From Myotis daubentonii (lineage: Eukaryota; Chordata; Mammalia; Chiroptera; Vespertilionidae), in the NCBI RefSeq assembly GCF_963259705.1, contig NC_081848.1:51297408-51361407 (forward strand): DNA of 64,000 bases, read 5' to 3'. How positions within the stretch are numbered: the first letter of the stretch is position 1; every line of letters begins with the position of its first letter. Below the pieces are notes generated by a model that was given only the letters and a program-made list of their open reading frames with translations, searched no databases and had not been told where the DNA came from. The position numbers and the translations under genes are program-made. Shown piece by piece: positions 1-11,299 of this stretch.

Positions 1-2
1 GT

Positions 3-52
<50 letters not shown>
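1..52. repeat. (GT)n microsatellite
   Basis: About 24 GT units at the window edge, followed by imperfect GT and a G-rich stretch. It may continue upstream of the window. Confidence 0.97.
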
Positions 53-53
<1 letters not shown>

Positions 54-1760
54 TCGTGTGAGCATGTAGGTGGGGGGGGAGGGGAGAAGAATGGTCTGAA
101 GATGAGTGGAAATAACCGAATTGCAGTCTTCCTTAGAGGATGAGTTAAGAGAATGAGTTCCACTGCCAGCCCTTTATTGTCCATTACTCATTAGCGGGTT
201 AACCCTGCACTCTCTCTGGTTTGCAGCTATAGCAGTTAAATCTGGAGCTACACGCTTCTTTACATCTTGGGTATTTAGAGTCACAACCCCAGATGCTCCT
301 GAATTAAAATATTGCTGTGCTAAATCTATTTTTACATCTAGGGGAATGACATCTAAAAATAAGCCTTATCCCACCTGTTATCCACTGTTGGGAAGTTTGG
401 ACGCTGTCAAGTCACAGCCCACGGATTAGGCTTTTGCTCATGGCTTCCCATGTGATAGTCACATTCCACTCTTCCTGCCCCTGGTGTGATGTTTTCATTG
501 TTTCATTAACTCTTGTCCTCCTGTTGATTGTGCTTGCGACTGTTCATTTGCAAATAAGAGTGAAGCACGGGTTCAGATTGGTTTTGAAGTTCTTGAGCTG
601 CCGGGTCAGAAACATATTAAAAGCAGTATCTTATCCATGAATCATTAGATGAGTCAGTTCCTGAAACCACTACAAGCCTCATAGTTCTTGGCTACAAGCA
701 AAAGCAGGAAATCCAGGCTTCAATAACTTCCTTTCCCAGTGCTGGCTCTAGTCGCGTTGGTGGTTAGGTTCTGCTGCCTGCATTTGTAAGCCGTAGGAAG
801 ATGTATGTCTGAGGAACAAAGGCACTCGAGTCAATTTACTGAAACTGGTTATAATTTGTGGTCTTGATCTGAATGTCAGGCTACACTGGCATGCCCTGGT
901 CTGCTGAGCAGCCCTGCACAACTCAGCCAGGGAAGGTGGCAGTCTGCGTCTGCCGAAAGGCTCCAGCAAACGCATGGCAACGTTTCAAGGAGCTTTGGTG
1001 TTCCAGTGAATCTTCAAACTTGTGGGCAGGCAAGCTGACATTAGGCAGAGAGCTCTGGAGTCCATATGTATAGCTAAAGTGTCAACTCCTTTTGTTTTGT
1101 TCACCCAGTTGAGAAACAGAAAGGAAGGGAGGGGAGGGGAGGGAGGAGGGAAGGAGAGAGGAGAGAACACAAGCTTGTGCCAGCCGCCTGAGCTCTGGTC
1201 TGTCTCTTGCTTTTGCTCGCAGTTTATTTCCTTATACACAGGGTCTTTGTCGGGGTGGGGGGTAGGGGGGTGGGGTGTTCCTTTTGCAGTGTTTCAGGCT
1301 GGTCCTACTAACTTCAAAATCAACTTGATAACTGTTCTATTAAATATTTTTAAAAGTAAGGGAGAAACATGAAGTGGTTGTCTCCCAGTGTAATGGGTCT
1401 GCTGCAACTTAGATTTATTCTTCTCTTTTTTGAGCAGCCTCCACTTGTCTGAGTTCCTAAGTTGGAGCAGACACAGGTTGGGGTCCCTGTCTGTGCGGGG
1501 TAGGTGCTCACTGCTGCTTTCTGTTTTGTTTGTGAGTTTATGGACTTTTTTGATGTTAAAAAATTAAAATCAAGTGTGATGTGTTTTCACGTATTGGCTA
1601 ACTCTTCTGCCCCTGCATCAGTTGGTATTGGCTAGCTGGGGGATTTGAGAAAACGGGACTGAAACTAGACCTTTTTTCCACTCTAGGTTTATGAGGGATC
1701 ATTGGAAGTTCTGATAAAAGTCTAAAAATAGACTGGGTGGGCCAGGAAAGAGAAGGGAAC
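53..1760. other. Non-coding stretch, probable TEAD1 intron
   Basis: No gene or recognisable young repeat. A purine-rich GGGA/GGAG tract (about 1121-1170) and a G-run (about 1253-1275) are the only marked features. Short open frames here on both strands lack any domain and are low complexity. Confidence 0.6.
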
Positions 1761-1775
1761 AAAATGAAATGATGA

Positions 1776-1994
1776 TGCCCTGGCCGGTTTGGCTCAGTGG
1801 ATAGAGCGTTGGCCTGCGGACTGAAGGGTCCCAGGTTCGATTCCAGTCAAGTGCACATGCCCGGTTGCGGCCTCCAACCCCAGTAGAGGGCATGCAGGAG
1901 GCAGTCAATCAGTGATTCTGTCTCATCATTGATGTTTCTATCTCTCTCTCTCCCTCTCCCTTCTTCTCTGAAATCAGTAAAAATGTATTTTAAA
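1776..1994 (+). mobile_element. Ves SINE
   Basis: tRNA-derived head with A box TGGCTCAGTGG and B box GGTTCGATTCC, then the Ves body, a TCTCTCTCCC pyrimidine tract and an A-rich tail. It is flanked by an approximately 15-bp target-site duplication (1761-1775 and 1995-2009, AAAATGAAATG core, one mismatch). Near full length and young-looking. Confidence 0.93.
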
Positions 1995-2063
1995 AAAATG
2001 AAATGGTGAGCAGTCATACATTGATGCTGTCTTTTAAATTGAGCTTGTTTCCAATTCATAGTC

Positions 2064-2120
2064 CGCTCAGAAAGGTCAGAAAGGTCAAATTGTACCTCAG
2101 AAAGGTCAAATTCTACCTCA
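2064..2120 (+). repeat. Short tandem duplication with three AGGTCA half-sites
   Basis: The segment CTCAGAAAGGTCAAATT is repeated, giving AGGTCA at 2073-2078, 2082-2087 and 2103-2108. The first two are direct repeats with a 3-nt spacer. The duplication is certain; any receptor binding is inference. Confidence 0.8.
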
Positions 2121-2333
2121 GCCTTTATAAAAGATAAAATAAAAGCAAATGCAAAAGTTTGCCTGCCTCTTTAATGAAGCACGGCTGATTCAGAGCACAG
2201 CCGGGCTGGTGAGTGCCACTTTGTTCTTACTTGTCATTTGTGTTTTGTGTTTGGGTAATTCTCTGTTCAACTTCAGTCTGGCCTGAAAGGTTCTGATAAG
2301 CTTTTGAGAAGGTTGGGCTCAGTTGACTTTAGG

Positions 2334-2545
2334 CAGCGGTTCTCAACCTGTGGGTCCCGATCCCTTTGGGGGTCGAACGACCCTTTCACAGGGGTCGCCT
2401 AAGACCATCCTGCATATCAGATATTTACATTACGATTCATAACAGTAGCAACATTACAGTTATGAAGTAGCAATGAAAATAATTTTATGGTTGGGTCACA
2501 ACATGAGGAACTGTATTTAAAGGGCCAGAAGGTTGAGAACCACTG
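2334..2545 (+). mobile_element. SPIN-type hAT MITE, copy 1 (212 bp)
   Basis: Terminal inverted repeats CAGCGGTTCTCAACCTG and AGGTTGAGAACCACTG. The interior includes the GGGGGTCGAACGACCCTTTC and CAGATATTTACATTACGATT segments typical of the SPIN (Space Invader) family. The flanking 8-mers (ACTTTAGG, TTTTAGAA) are only partly alike, so the duplication has decayed or the ends have shifted. It is non-autonomous and carries no transposase. Confidence 0.85.
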
Positions 2546-2975
2546 TTTTAGAAGTTTGAGAGTCATAATATCTGACCCCAGTTTTCCAGATTTAAGGCTT
2601 TTACCAAAAATCCCTTTGCCTGGTTGAGTTTGTTAGGAAATCACTGGAAATATATCCCTCTTATTAATGTGTGGAGAGTTATTGTCTAAACTTGGAAGAG
2701 GCGTTTCTTTTTGCTAAGAGATACAAACCCAGTTATTATTATTTGTCCTGCATTGATCTGAGAATTAACTTCTCTTTAATGCAGATTTTAGGCTGGGACT
2801 ACAGACTGAATCTTGAATTGCTTATCGTCTCTGGACCAAGTTGTTCAGGGCCAGGGATTGATTCCTTAATTAAAATCAATGTAAATGGATTTGTAAGCCT
2901 CCGCTAACAGATATCTTATTAGCAACTGCACAGAGCAGCCCATGATCTGTGAGGAATGTGTTTGTTGCCCTAGGT

Positions 2976-3063
2976 CCGTGGTCGGCAAACTGCGGCTCGC
3001 GAGCCACATGCGGCTCTTTGGCCCCTTGAGTGTGGCTTGCGAGCCACAGTTTGCCGACCACTG
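2976..3063 (+). mobile_element. 88-bp hAT miniature element, nearly palindromic
   Basis: Begins CCGTGGTCGGCAAACTG and ends CAGTTTGCCGACCACTG, flanked on both sides by the identical 8-bp duplication CCCTAGGT (2968-2975 and 3064-3071). It retains the end motifs (GGCTCGCGAGCCACATG, GGCCCCTTGAGTGTGGCT) seen in the longer relative at 36678-36889 but lacks the middle of that element. Confidence 0.9.
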
Positions 3064-5159
3064 CCCTAGGTGAAAGAAACTGCGACTGATGGACTCTTTG
3101 GGGCCACTTTATGAAAAGCCCAGTGGCTTTTGTAAGGAAGGACCTTTGCTTAATTTAACCTTTACACAGAATAGATTCTACCTGTGGAAAATGATCTTCA
3201 TACGACTGCCTTGAGGGCTTCAGTTCTGTGTGTGTGTGTTTTGTGTGTCTCCACCATGGCTGCCTCTCTTCCCCATCCTTGAATTCATGATCTCAAGGAC
3301 GTTTTCATGAATTGTCCAGGTCTTGCTCATTTCCAGGCAAAAGGATGAACCAGAAATAAATTCCTATTTGATAACAACAAAATGCTTTTTTTCCCCTCCA
3401 ACCGGAGCAACCAGGAAGCAAGCTACAAAGACGACATTTATCTGTTATTTGAGGATCTGGCTGTATACAGCTGTGCTTCCTTGGAGTGATGATAAGAAGT
3501 CAAGATGATACCTTTGGAAAGCCTTGTGGCTTTAACAAAGGTTGGAGTTTATCAAGCTGCCATTTGTACTGTTATTTTTTTTGTAATTGTGCTGGACAGG
3601 TACATATCCTCTATGGTTAGACCAGCTCACCCACCTTCTCTCTGATGTTTGGATCAAAGGGGCACATCTGACCCAGCTGAGTTAAACTCTGTCTCCTGAA
3701 TATTTTGGGATTGAGACAGCAATTCTAGTTTGTCTTTGATGCTCACACTGTAGTTCTGGAAAAAGCTACCTGGGGAGTAGATGTTTGACCCATGGGTTCA
3801 GAGAAGCGTGGACACAACCAGCTTTGCAGAGAGAAAAGAACAAAGCAGTTGCGCAGAGGAGGAGGTGAGAGACCTTGGGAATAGTTTCATTTCCTGATGG
3901 TTTTCCATTTCCTGGTTTCCATTTCCCATCAGAGCTGGCTGCAGTTCCCAATTTAGGGGTCTTCTGATAGACCTCTTGGCCTTATAATGAACCTTACCGC
4001 CCCCCCCCCTTAGGTTATTGGGAGTGGGTTTCTGTTAATTGAAACCAAATGGTCCCTGGGCAACCCGTTTGCTGGGAAATATCCCTGTGTGGTGTTCTGG
4101 AGGGGCCCACTCTCTGAAGGCAGCACGCTCCCTGTGGTAGTATGTGGAGTCTGCGTGGTTGGCTGTGCAGGGCTGCTGTCCTGCCCCTGTTGTCTACTAT
4201 GGATTTAGTCCGAGGGAACATCATGAGGATGCTTAGCTAACTGGACCCTTCACCTGTGGCCGACACTGGGCCATTTCAAGGCCTGGCTTAGGCCTTTCTG
4301 CTGCCTGGTACGCCCTGTGGAGTTAGGTTATGGGGTGCTTAATTCTAACGTGGCAGGTGAGGAATTTTCCTAGTCATACCCCCTGGACACGGAGGAGTTC
4401 TGGTTGGATGAGCACCTGGGAAGAGGGAAGCCAGGTGTGTCATTAGATCTGAGAGCCCTGCCTGGTGGCGCCACCTCCTTCTCCCCTCCTGTCCCTGTGC
4501 AGTGCGGAAGGCAGATGCTTCCCAAGGATAGATCCAGTGTGTCTGTTGGGCACGTGCTTCAAACTTCCTTTGCCAGGGAATCTTCCAAATTCAGTAGATT
4601 TTATTAGCAGATGGATTAAATAGCAAACACCTCTCTTGAGGAGACCAATTAAGATGTGTGTCAGTGCGGATGGAAACAAAACACCTACTTCCTCCACTGT
4701 TCCCCAGATTTGGAAGGTGGGGGAGACGGGACTGTACATTTTAGGTGCGACCTAACACTTAGAAATGGAGTAGAAGTTGTTTAAGAAGTTAGAATTTGTT
4801 TTGCAAATGTACATTTGTTACGTACATAAGCAGACATAACGCAGATTTCGTTTGTTGGCATGTTCTACAAATTTGAAGCCCTTTTTAGTTTAGGCTGGAT
4901 ACGAAATGTTAAGTTCTACCTGTTTTCAATCATGAAGTTTAGTTTGTATATTTAGAAAATGGAAACCTGGAGAAACCTGTTTTCCTTGAATTGAGACGGC
5001 ATGGGAAGGGGAATGATGTACAAAGTTATTGGGATGTCAGTGTGAGTGGTTTGGAATTGTGTGTGTTCGCAGACGTCACATACCTAATAACTAATGTTCC
5101 TGTGATGCTTTCCAGTTTACTCATATTTCTCCCAATAGGTTAACTTGATTGTGCCTCAC

Positions 5160-5262
5160 AACAACCTGGGTTTTGTAAAGGAGGAAGTGGAGTCTAAGAG
5201 GTTAGGAGGCTTACCTGGGATCACACCGCCAGTAGTGGTTAAACAGTGACCAAACCTGAGCC
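5160..5262 (-). repeat. MIR SINE fragment
   Basis: Antisense MIR core: GGAGGAAGTGGAGTCTAAGAGG, then a TTACCTGGGATCACACCGCC-like segment corresponding to the conserved MIR region (gagg-aaactgaggc ... acttgcccaaggtcacac). Confidence 0.65.
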
Positions 5263-5754
5263 CTCATGGGGATGTCGGATCTAGGATGTCCCTTAACCTT
5301 GCTCCTCGTCCTCCTGTGCTGTGCTCTCTCCCTTTAATCAGCCTTTGTAGTGGGAGGAGATTGTTGGGACAAGGCTGCAGAAAGGTGACTTGGGGGTGGG
5401 AGCGGAGGGCAGGTGGGATCTGGGTATGGGAGAGGAATGGTTTAAAACTACAAGTTCAGACAGGCCTCTGCGGCATTCGGAGCCCAGCAAGAGCAGGAAG
5501 GAACTCAGACCGTCTTCTCCACTGGATTTCAAATCAGACTGAATATCTTTGTCACACAGGGAGTTGTTTTTTTTTTTTTTAATATTACTTCCCACTGTTC
5601 ACCCTGACCTAAATCACAATGGCCCAAGGTGAAGCTTCGGTGGGTGTTCCTTCTGAAACCTTCCCAGGTGATTCTTTGAAGTTATCTGAGGCCTCTTCAG
5701 TTCTAGCTCCACGTCTCTTTAGAGAAGTTCTATAACATTTAGCTACATGACTTG

Positions 5755-5872
5755 GGGGGTGGTTAGAAATGCAGAATCTGAGACCCCACTCCAGGCCTGC
5801 TGAGTTAGAAGTCTCATTTTAACCAGATTCCAGGTGAACAGTATGCACATTAAAATTTGAGAAGCATTGCTA
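5755..5872 (+). repeat. MER5-like hAT MITE fragment
   Basis: Resembles the 3' half of MER5-type MITEs: GTTAGAAATGCAGAATCT, CCCACTCCAGGCCTGCTGAG, CCAGGTGAACAGTATGCACA, ending TTTGAGAAGCATTG. The 5' part is missing. Confidence 0.65.
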
Positions 5873-6179
5873 ATAATCTCTCAGGGAAACTTCAGGGGAC
5901 TGTAGGATGGGGTAATCCCACATATTCTTTCTAGGTTTGTCATGACCTTTTGATTTTCCTTGTTATTTATATAACTTTTCCAGGCACAAATTAAATTTAA
6001 ATCAGATTTATCAACTCTTATGGTTTCAAGGTGTTTTTTTTATTTCATTATTTGCACGCAAAGGACTACCTTACTTATTGCAAAAGAGTCTTCTACTTAA
6101 AAAGAAAAAGAAGTCATAAAATACTTCACTTAGTTGAATGTGTCGAGAATTTATCTGGTATGTTATAAAGAGTGAGGTG

Positions 6180-6500
6180 GGGATACAGATATTTTTTACC
6201 TAATGCTTGGCTTGTCCCAGCTATTCATTGAATCTTTTCTCCTTGAACCCATACATTAAGTTCATATATGTTTCACTATCTACCTGGATCTTTAATTATC
6301 ATAGCTCTGTGAAGGGTTTTAATATATAATTCAGTTACTTCTTTCACATTACCCTCCTTTTTAAGAATTTTCCCCCACAAGTTTACCTATTAATTTTAGA
6401 AACACTTTTGTCTATTTTAAAACTTTTTCTGAAACTGTGTTTATTGGGGTTTCATTTAATTTACAAATTAATTTAGCATCACTCTTTTAAAAAATATTTT
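6180..6500 (-). repeat. Old L1 fragment (antisense)
   Basis: AT-rich segment ending in CTGTGTTTATTGGGGTTTCATTTAATTTACAAATTAATTTAGC, which resembles reverse-complemented L1 sequence (the 'tttattgggattgcattaaat' motif). Boundaries are approximate. Confidence 0.5.
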
Positions 6501-6512
6501 CTCTTTTCTAAG

Positions 6513-6514
<2 letters not shown>

Positions 6515-6561
<47 letters not shown>
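6515..6561. repeat. (AT)n microsatellite
   Basis: About 23 uninterrupted AT units. Confidence 0.97.
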
Positions 6562-6564
<3 letters not shown>

Positions 6565-6647
6565 CAGAACTCTTTTCATTAACAGTCATACTGGCCTTTG
6601 TAACAGATATTTTGAAAGTTACAAGAATATATCTTCTGTAGGGTTTT

Positions 6648-6925
6648 CTCTTCAAAGAGACTCTCCCTGACTCTCCCTGTTGTCCCCTCTGCCTCCCCAC
6701 CCAGCTGCTTGTCATTCGGAATCCCTGCATCCTGTTCATTTATTTCCCTCCATAAAATGAATAAACGAATAAACTGTATTGATTACCTGCCTTACTTGCT
6801 AGATTATAAGCCCCATGAGGGAAGGCTCCATGTCTGTTTTCTTTGCCAGTATAATTGCTCAGTGTTGAGAAAGTCCCTGGAGTTGGTGCTTACTACGTAT
6901 TTGTTGAGTGAGTTGGAATGAATGA
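6648..6925 (+). repeat. L2 LINE 3' end
   Basis: Follows the L2 3' pattern: CTTCAAAGAGACTCTCCCTGAC, then ATTATAAGCCCCATGAGGGAAGGC, TCCATGTCTGTTTTCTTTGCC, and the GTGCTTACTACGTATTTGTTGAGTGAG tail. Confidence 0.75.
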
Positions 6926-7379
6926 AGTCCCACTTGTTGAAGATTAGCTTCATGTAGAGTTATCTGGATGCAGCCCACTGTTTGAGAAATTATTCAAATA
7001 GAGTAAAGTGAATATGTGATCTTTTGGGGGAAGCATTAGTTATCTGCCATTGAGTCAAGCACAGGCCTGGGAGTGTTTTATTCTCGGAAAGTTGGCCAAG
7101 TGGTATATGAATTCATTATGAAGAGTGGAGATTGATTGTGATGAATATCTAGCACAGGCCTTGCCACCTAGCAGGTCCTGGTGAATAATGCTCTGATTCA
7201 AATTCCCCAACTTTGGGTTTAGCAGCATCTCCCTTTCAGATCATTCTATTTATGTCAATTCTTTTTTAAACTAGGGAAAACAAAATACTGCTGCAAAGAA
7301 CCTCAGACCTTTTTTCTATTACTAAAAATTTCTTAGATAAATGAGCATCACCCATTAAACCCTTTCATTTTAGGTACAA

Positions 7380-7480
7380 ATACCCCAACGTGTGAGCTCC
7401 TTGTGGACAGGAGCAGAATCGTCATTCAGTTTTATAATTCTGACATCCAGGTGCTTGACAAATGTTCAAGTAGTGAGAGG
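7380..7480 (+). repeat. L2 LINE 3' fragment
   Basis: GTGAGCTCCTTGTGGACAGGAGCAG followed by CAGGTGCTTGACAAATG matches the L2 'agctccatgagggcaggga ... gtgcctggcacatag' layout. Confidence 0.6.
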
Positions 7481-7649
7481 ATCCAAACTATAAACACAAT
7501 ATATTTTTAAATTATTAAACAAAAAAGTGCCATTTTATCTGTGGAGTGTGGCGGAAATAAGTTTTGCATATATTTTGGTTTCTGCTAATGTTCTTAAAGG
7601 CCACACTTTTCTTCCCATGATGGAAGAATTTATAGAAATTATATTTCTT

Positions 7650-8149
7650 TTTTTTTTTTTTTATCCTCACCCAAGTATATGTTTATACATTTTCGAGAGA
7701 GAGGAAGGGAAGGGAAGAGAGAGAGAAAGGGAGAATGGGAGGGAGGGAAGGAAGGAAGAGAGGGAGAAAAGGGAAGGATGGGAGGGAGAGAAAGAGAGCC
7801 CAGCCAGTGTAGCTCAGTGGTTCTGTGTCGACCTATGAACCAGGAGGTCACAGTTAGATTCTCAGTCAGGTCAGGGCACATGCCTGGGTTGTGGGCTCAA
7901 TCCCCAGTGGGGCGTGCAGGAGGCAGCCAATTAATGATTCTTTCTCATCATTGATGTTTCTATCTCTCCCTCTCCCTTCCTCTCTGAAATCAATAAAAAT
8001 ATTTAAAAATTAAAAAAAGAGAGAAACATCGATGTGAGGGAGAAACATGAATCTATTGCTTCCTGTACACACTCAACGAGTTACAGAACCAACGTCCTTT
8101 TTTGGTGTCTGTGATGCTGCTCCAACCAACTGAGCCACCGGGCCTGGGC
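7650..8149 (-). mobile_element. Ves SINE (antisense), interrupted by a second Ves
   Basis: T-rich start with TATCCTCACCC, a GA-rich tract (about 7695-7798), and after the interruption the antisense body ending CCAACTGAGCCACCGGGCCTGG. The whole is bracketed by a 16-bp duplication differing at one base (7634-7649 and 8150-8165, AGAAATTATATTTCTT). The duplication shows that the outer element was inserted first as one unit. Confidence 0.9.
7799..8014 (+). mobile_element. Ves SINE inserted inside the antisense Ves
   Basis: Sense Ves: CCCAGCCAGTGTAGCTCAGTGG head, body with CAGTCAGGTCAGGGCACATG, CATCATTGATGTTTCTATC, and an A-rich tail. Short AAAGAGAG direct repeats flank it (7791-7798 and about 8015-8022). 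It disrupts the GA-rich tract of the outer element. Confidence 0.88.
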
Positions 8150-8165
8150 AGAAATTGTATTTCTT

Positions 8166-9363
8166 GATGCATTTATTTTCCCTCAGAAGAGAAGTGTGGG
8201 CTATTTGAATGGAGTTGGTCAATCATTTAAAACCCGCTGCTTTCGCTCCTTAGTTTATGATTTCAGGTCTATATTTAGAATAAATTGAAACTCCAGGAGT
8301 GTTTGAGGTCTTGAACATATTTAATGCCAAGGGGCTTGGTTTTGTGGATGATTAATTCGGTTGACTGTTTCTTCAATAAAGTGGCTCCGCGGCATGATTC
8401 TGCAGTCATCTCCTGAGCCCCTCCGGATGGTTGTGAGAGAGATCGCACGGGAAGGACAAAGCCAGGAGTCTGTCCCCAGCGTAGGCTCCTGCCTTAGGGT
8501 TGAGCTTTTGAGCAAAACCATAGCAGGCCCCCACTGGTGACTCTGTTGTCCCTGTGAGTCTGCGTTTGCTGCTTTGTGTGTACAGTGTACACTATTTGAA
8601 GGGAGTGTGTAAGCCCGTTGTGTTTTCTTTAATAAAACTGCGTTTATCCTTGTGTGGACAGATTGTATTCTTAGAGTCTACATTCTTAGAGAACACTAGG
8701 AACTGTTTGCTTAGATCTTTTTTTTCTTTCGTTAAATAAAGGCTTCCTTTGGTTTATCAACTTAAAAACTGTTGAAAGTCAGACGGGAAAGTTGGTTGAA
8801 AGGAGAAGGCACGATTCTTGTGTGGTTTGAAGTTAGTGACTGTATTTTGGAGTGATAAGGCCTTTTACTTTTTCAGAACCTGTATCAAACAGAACTCTCA
8901 AACAAAACACAAACTAAGCTCTCACACCTATATTAGCGCCCCCCCCCCCCCCCTGCCTTCTTTTAAATCTGGGAAATCCGGTTTTTGGAAAACCAAACAA
9001 GGAAGGCTTGAATAAATGAGGTGCTGCTTTGTTGAACGTCTTTTTGAGTATGGGGGAGAGTTGCGTGATTAGAGCGGGTTGTGCCTATGGGTTCTCACTG
9101 TCTTTGGGTGCCAAAGATGGGCTAAAATTTCAGTGTATGTGCCAGCGTCTGTGTTGGGTGGTGGGGGTTCAGAGAAGAATGAGGACTCCAGGCTCTTTTA
9201 AGGACCTTCAGGGAGCCCCCGGCTAGTGGGAGAGATAATTGTGTTAAGGAGACCATTCCCCTCTGTGGTGGTGAATGATGTGAGGAGGTGCATGGGGTCT
9301 ACCAGAGAAGAGACTTGGGCTGGGGTCCTGATTTCCTACTGAATGTAAAATAAAGAAAACTTT
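8166..9363. other. Non-coding stretch
   Basis: No gene. A 15-base C-run occurs at about 8939-8954. The part from about 9080 to 9330 reads like degraded old LINE sequence but cannot be assigned with confidence. Confidence 0.55.
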
Positions 9364-9616
9364 CCCTAGCCCGTTTGGCTCCATGGATAGAGTGTTGGCC
9401 TGTAGACTGAAGGGTCCCAGGTTCGATTCCAGGCAAGGGCACATACATCGGGTGCAGGCTCAATCCCTAGCCTTGGTCCTGGTTTGAGCGCATGTGGAAG
9501 GCAATCAACCGATGTGTCTCTCTCACATTGATGTGTCTCTCTTTCTGTTTCTCCCCCTCCCTTCCACTCTCTAAAAATCAATGGAAAAAATATCCTTGGG
9601 TGAGGATTAACAAAAA
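9364..9616 (+). mobile_element. Ves SINE, long-tail type
   Basis: Head CCCTAGCCCGTTTGGCTCCATGG, B box GGTTCGATTCC, then AAAAATCAATGGAAAAAATATCCTTGGGTGAGGATTAAC. The last part is the small hairpin tail found in only some Ves copies here. The A-rich end has turned into the adjacent GGAA microsatellite. No clear duplication is seen. Confidence 0.9.
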
Positions 9617-9672
9617 GGAAGGAAGGAAGGAAGGAAGGAAGGAAGGAAGGAAGGAAGGAAGGAAGGAAGGAA
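9617..9672. repeat. (GGAA)n microsatellite
   Basis: About 14 GGAA units directly following a Ves tail, probably seeded by that tail. Its translations (long EGRK runs on + and SFLP runs on -) account for two spurious open frames. Confidence 0.97.
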
Positions 9673-10339
9673 AGAAGAAGGAAGGTAGGTTGGTTACATG
9701 GGAAATACAAGCTGCTGATTTTTATTGTTTCCTTGACGGCATAGGCTGCACTTAACATAAAAACAATGAGTTTCTAGAAGAAATCTTATCCAAGGACTGA
9801 CAAGATAATGCAGGGCATGTAAACAAACATTTGGTTACAGTGGAAGGCAAATGCTGGGGGCTGCCTGCTCCAGGGCCGCTTTCTGCTCCCCAGCCCTCTC
9901 TGGCTGGCTCCAGACTCTTCTTTTGATCTGTTCACAGGCTTTACGGCTGGAGAGCTGGAGGAGGTAGAGTCAGCGGGTGTTCTTTTTCTCTGCACATCGA
10001 ACTCTATCTCTGGTGTGCCCTGGAATGGTGACTCCTGCTGTCCCATTGGGGGCTGCCTCCTGGTCTGCCCCTTGAACCAGACCCTTGGGGGGTGCTATCC
10101 TCAGTGCCGTGCCAGCCTCAGGTGTCCGTGTTTCTGGGCTGGCATCAGCCTGCAGCTGTGCAGGGTGAGAATGTGGAACTGACCCTCAATGTTCCTATCT
10201 GGGAAGGTTACGGGTGGACAAGGTTAACTTGGGTTTCCTCTCTCCCCCGGGGCTCACTCCCCAGGCTGATTGATCCCTTGTTACAACTCTTTCTTGCTTT
10301 GTGCCTTTTATCTGTACAGTGGTTTATGTCTTAATGCCT

Positions 10340-10432
10340 GTGGCCAAGTTCGCACAACAATGCCCAAAGGAGAAAGGGTACGATTGTTAGCCCCATTATA
10401 GAGATGGAAGACTGAGGCTCAGAGCAGTGTGC
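10340..10432 (-). repeat. MIR SINE fragment
   Basis: Contains CCCCATTATAGAGATGGAAGACTGAGGCTCAGAG, the antisense form of the MIR 'ctgagcctcagtttcctcatctgtaaaatgggg' core. Confidence 0.7.
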
Positions 10433-10754
10433 CTGGATGTGCAGGGAGCAGAGTCCAGCGGGTTCTGTTGCTGAGCGGCATCACCCCCACACCCCCCCAC
10501 CCCCCCACCCCCCCAGCACTACCTTTTTCCCAGGCTGCAAGCCTCAGGGAAACACCTCTCCTTCCCAGTTTTCAGATCCCTCAGATCGGTTGCTTCCTTT
10601 CCATTCCCCCTGCAGCTACTACCATCTTCCCTTGTCTGAACTACTCCAGTCCTCCCTCAGATTATCTGCCAACCTCAGTGAGTCTCATCTGGTTAATTAA
10701 GTTGCTGCATCATTATAACCATCATTATCTAATAATACGTTGATAGCAGTTCTT

Positions 10755-10965
10755 ATGGGTAGCATTATTCTTACTGCTTTGCAATTCATTTAATTTTCAC
10801 AATAATTCTGTGAAGTAGGTTTAGGATTATCGTCCCCACTTAATAAATGAGGAAGTGGAGGCACAGAGACATTAAATACCTTGACCACAGTTTTACATAG
10901 CTGTCAGCACTAGGATACAAACCCAGACTGGCTGGCCCCGTGGCTCTTAGTCCCTACACCTGATC
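10755..10965 (-). repeat. MIR SINE fragment
   Basis: Antisense MIR: TCATTTAATTTTCACAATAATTCTG, CCCCACTTAATAAATGAGGAAGTGGAGGCACAGAGA, CTTGACCACAGTTTTACATAGCTG, ending in a decayed head AAACCCAGACTGGCTG. Nearly full length. Confidence 0.8.
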
Positions 10966-11182
10966 CCAAGCTCTCATTCCTCAAAAGCCTCCCAGTCCCT
11001 ACACGCTTCATCCCCAACCAGTGTGCGCATTCCCTCCGCCTGGAGTAGGAGACCCCGCGGTGTGGCCTCAGTGAATCTCTCTAGCCTGGTGCCCCGTTAG
11101 GTATCCTTCCTACAAACGGGGTTCACGGCATTTTCTCAATGTGCTGTACTCCCAGGAAAGCTTCTTTTAGCAGAGGAGGAGA

Positions 11183-11295
11183 CCTTTGGGTCTTGGCTCT
11201 GCCACCGATGATGTGCGTGACCTTGTGCAAGTCACCCAGGCTCGCTGAGCCTGGATTCCTCTGCCCAGCCTGTGGGAATAATAGCTCCTAGCACA
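11183..11295 (+). repeat. MIR SINE fragment
   Basis: Sense MIR: TTGGCTCTGCCACCGATGAT, GTGACCTTGTGCAAGTCACCCAGG, CTGAGCCTGGATTCCTCTG, then GTGGGAATAATAGCTCCTA. Confidence 0.8.
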
Positions 11296-11299
11296 CTGG

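Larger units (their letters stand above)
3072..6180. other. Non-coding stretch with old repeat remnants
   Basis: No gene recognised. It includes a C-run near 4002-4010, an antisense MIR at about 5160-5262, a T-run at 5567-5580 and a MER5-like fragment at about 5755-5872. The remainder looks unique. Confidence 0.6.

Noticed and set aside
1776..1860. tRNA gene candidate (A box and B box)
   Set aside because: The boxes belong to the tRNA-derived head of Ves SINEs; no cloverleaf or acceptor stem, and the body continues into SINE sequence.
6479..6739. 86-aa - frame with IYIYIYIY
   Set aside because: Translation of the (AT)n microsatellite.
9366..9758. 130-aa open frame with PSFLPSFLPSFL repeats
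   Set aside because: Translation of a GGAA microsatellite plus a Ves SINE.
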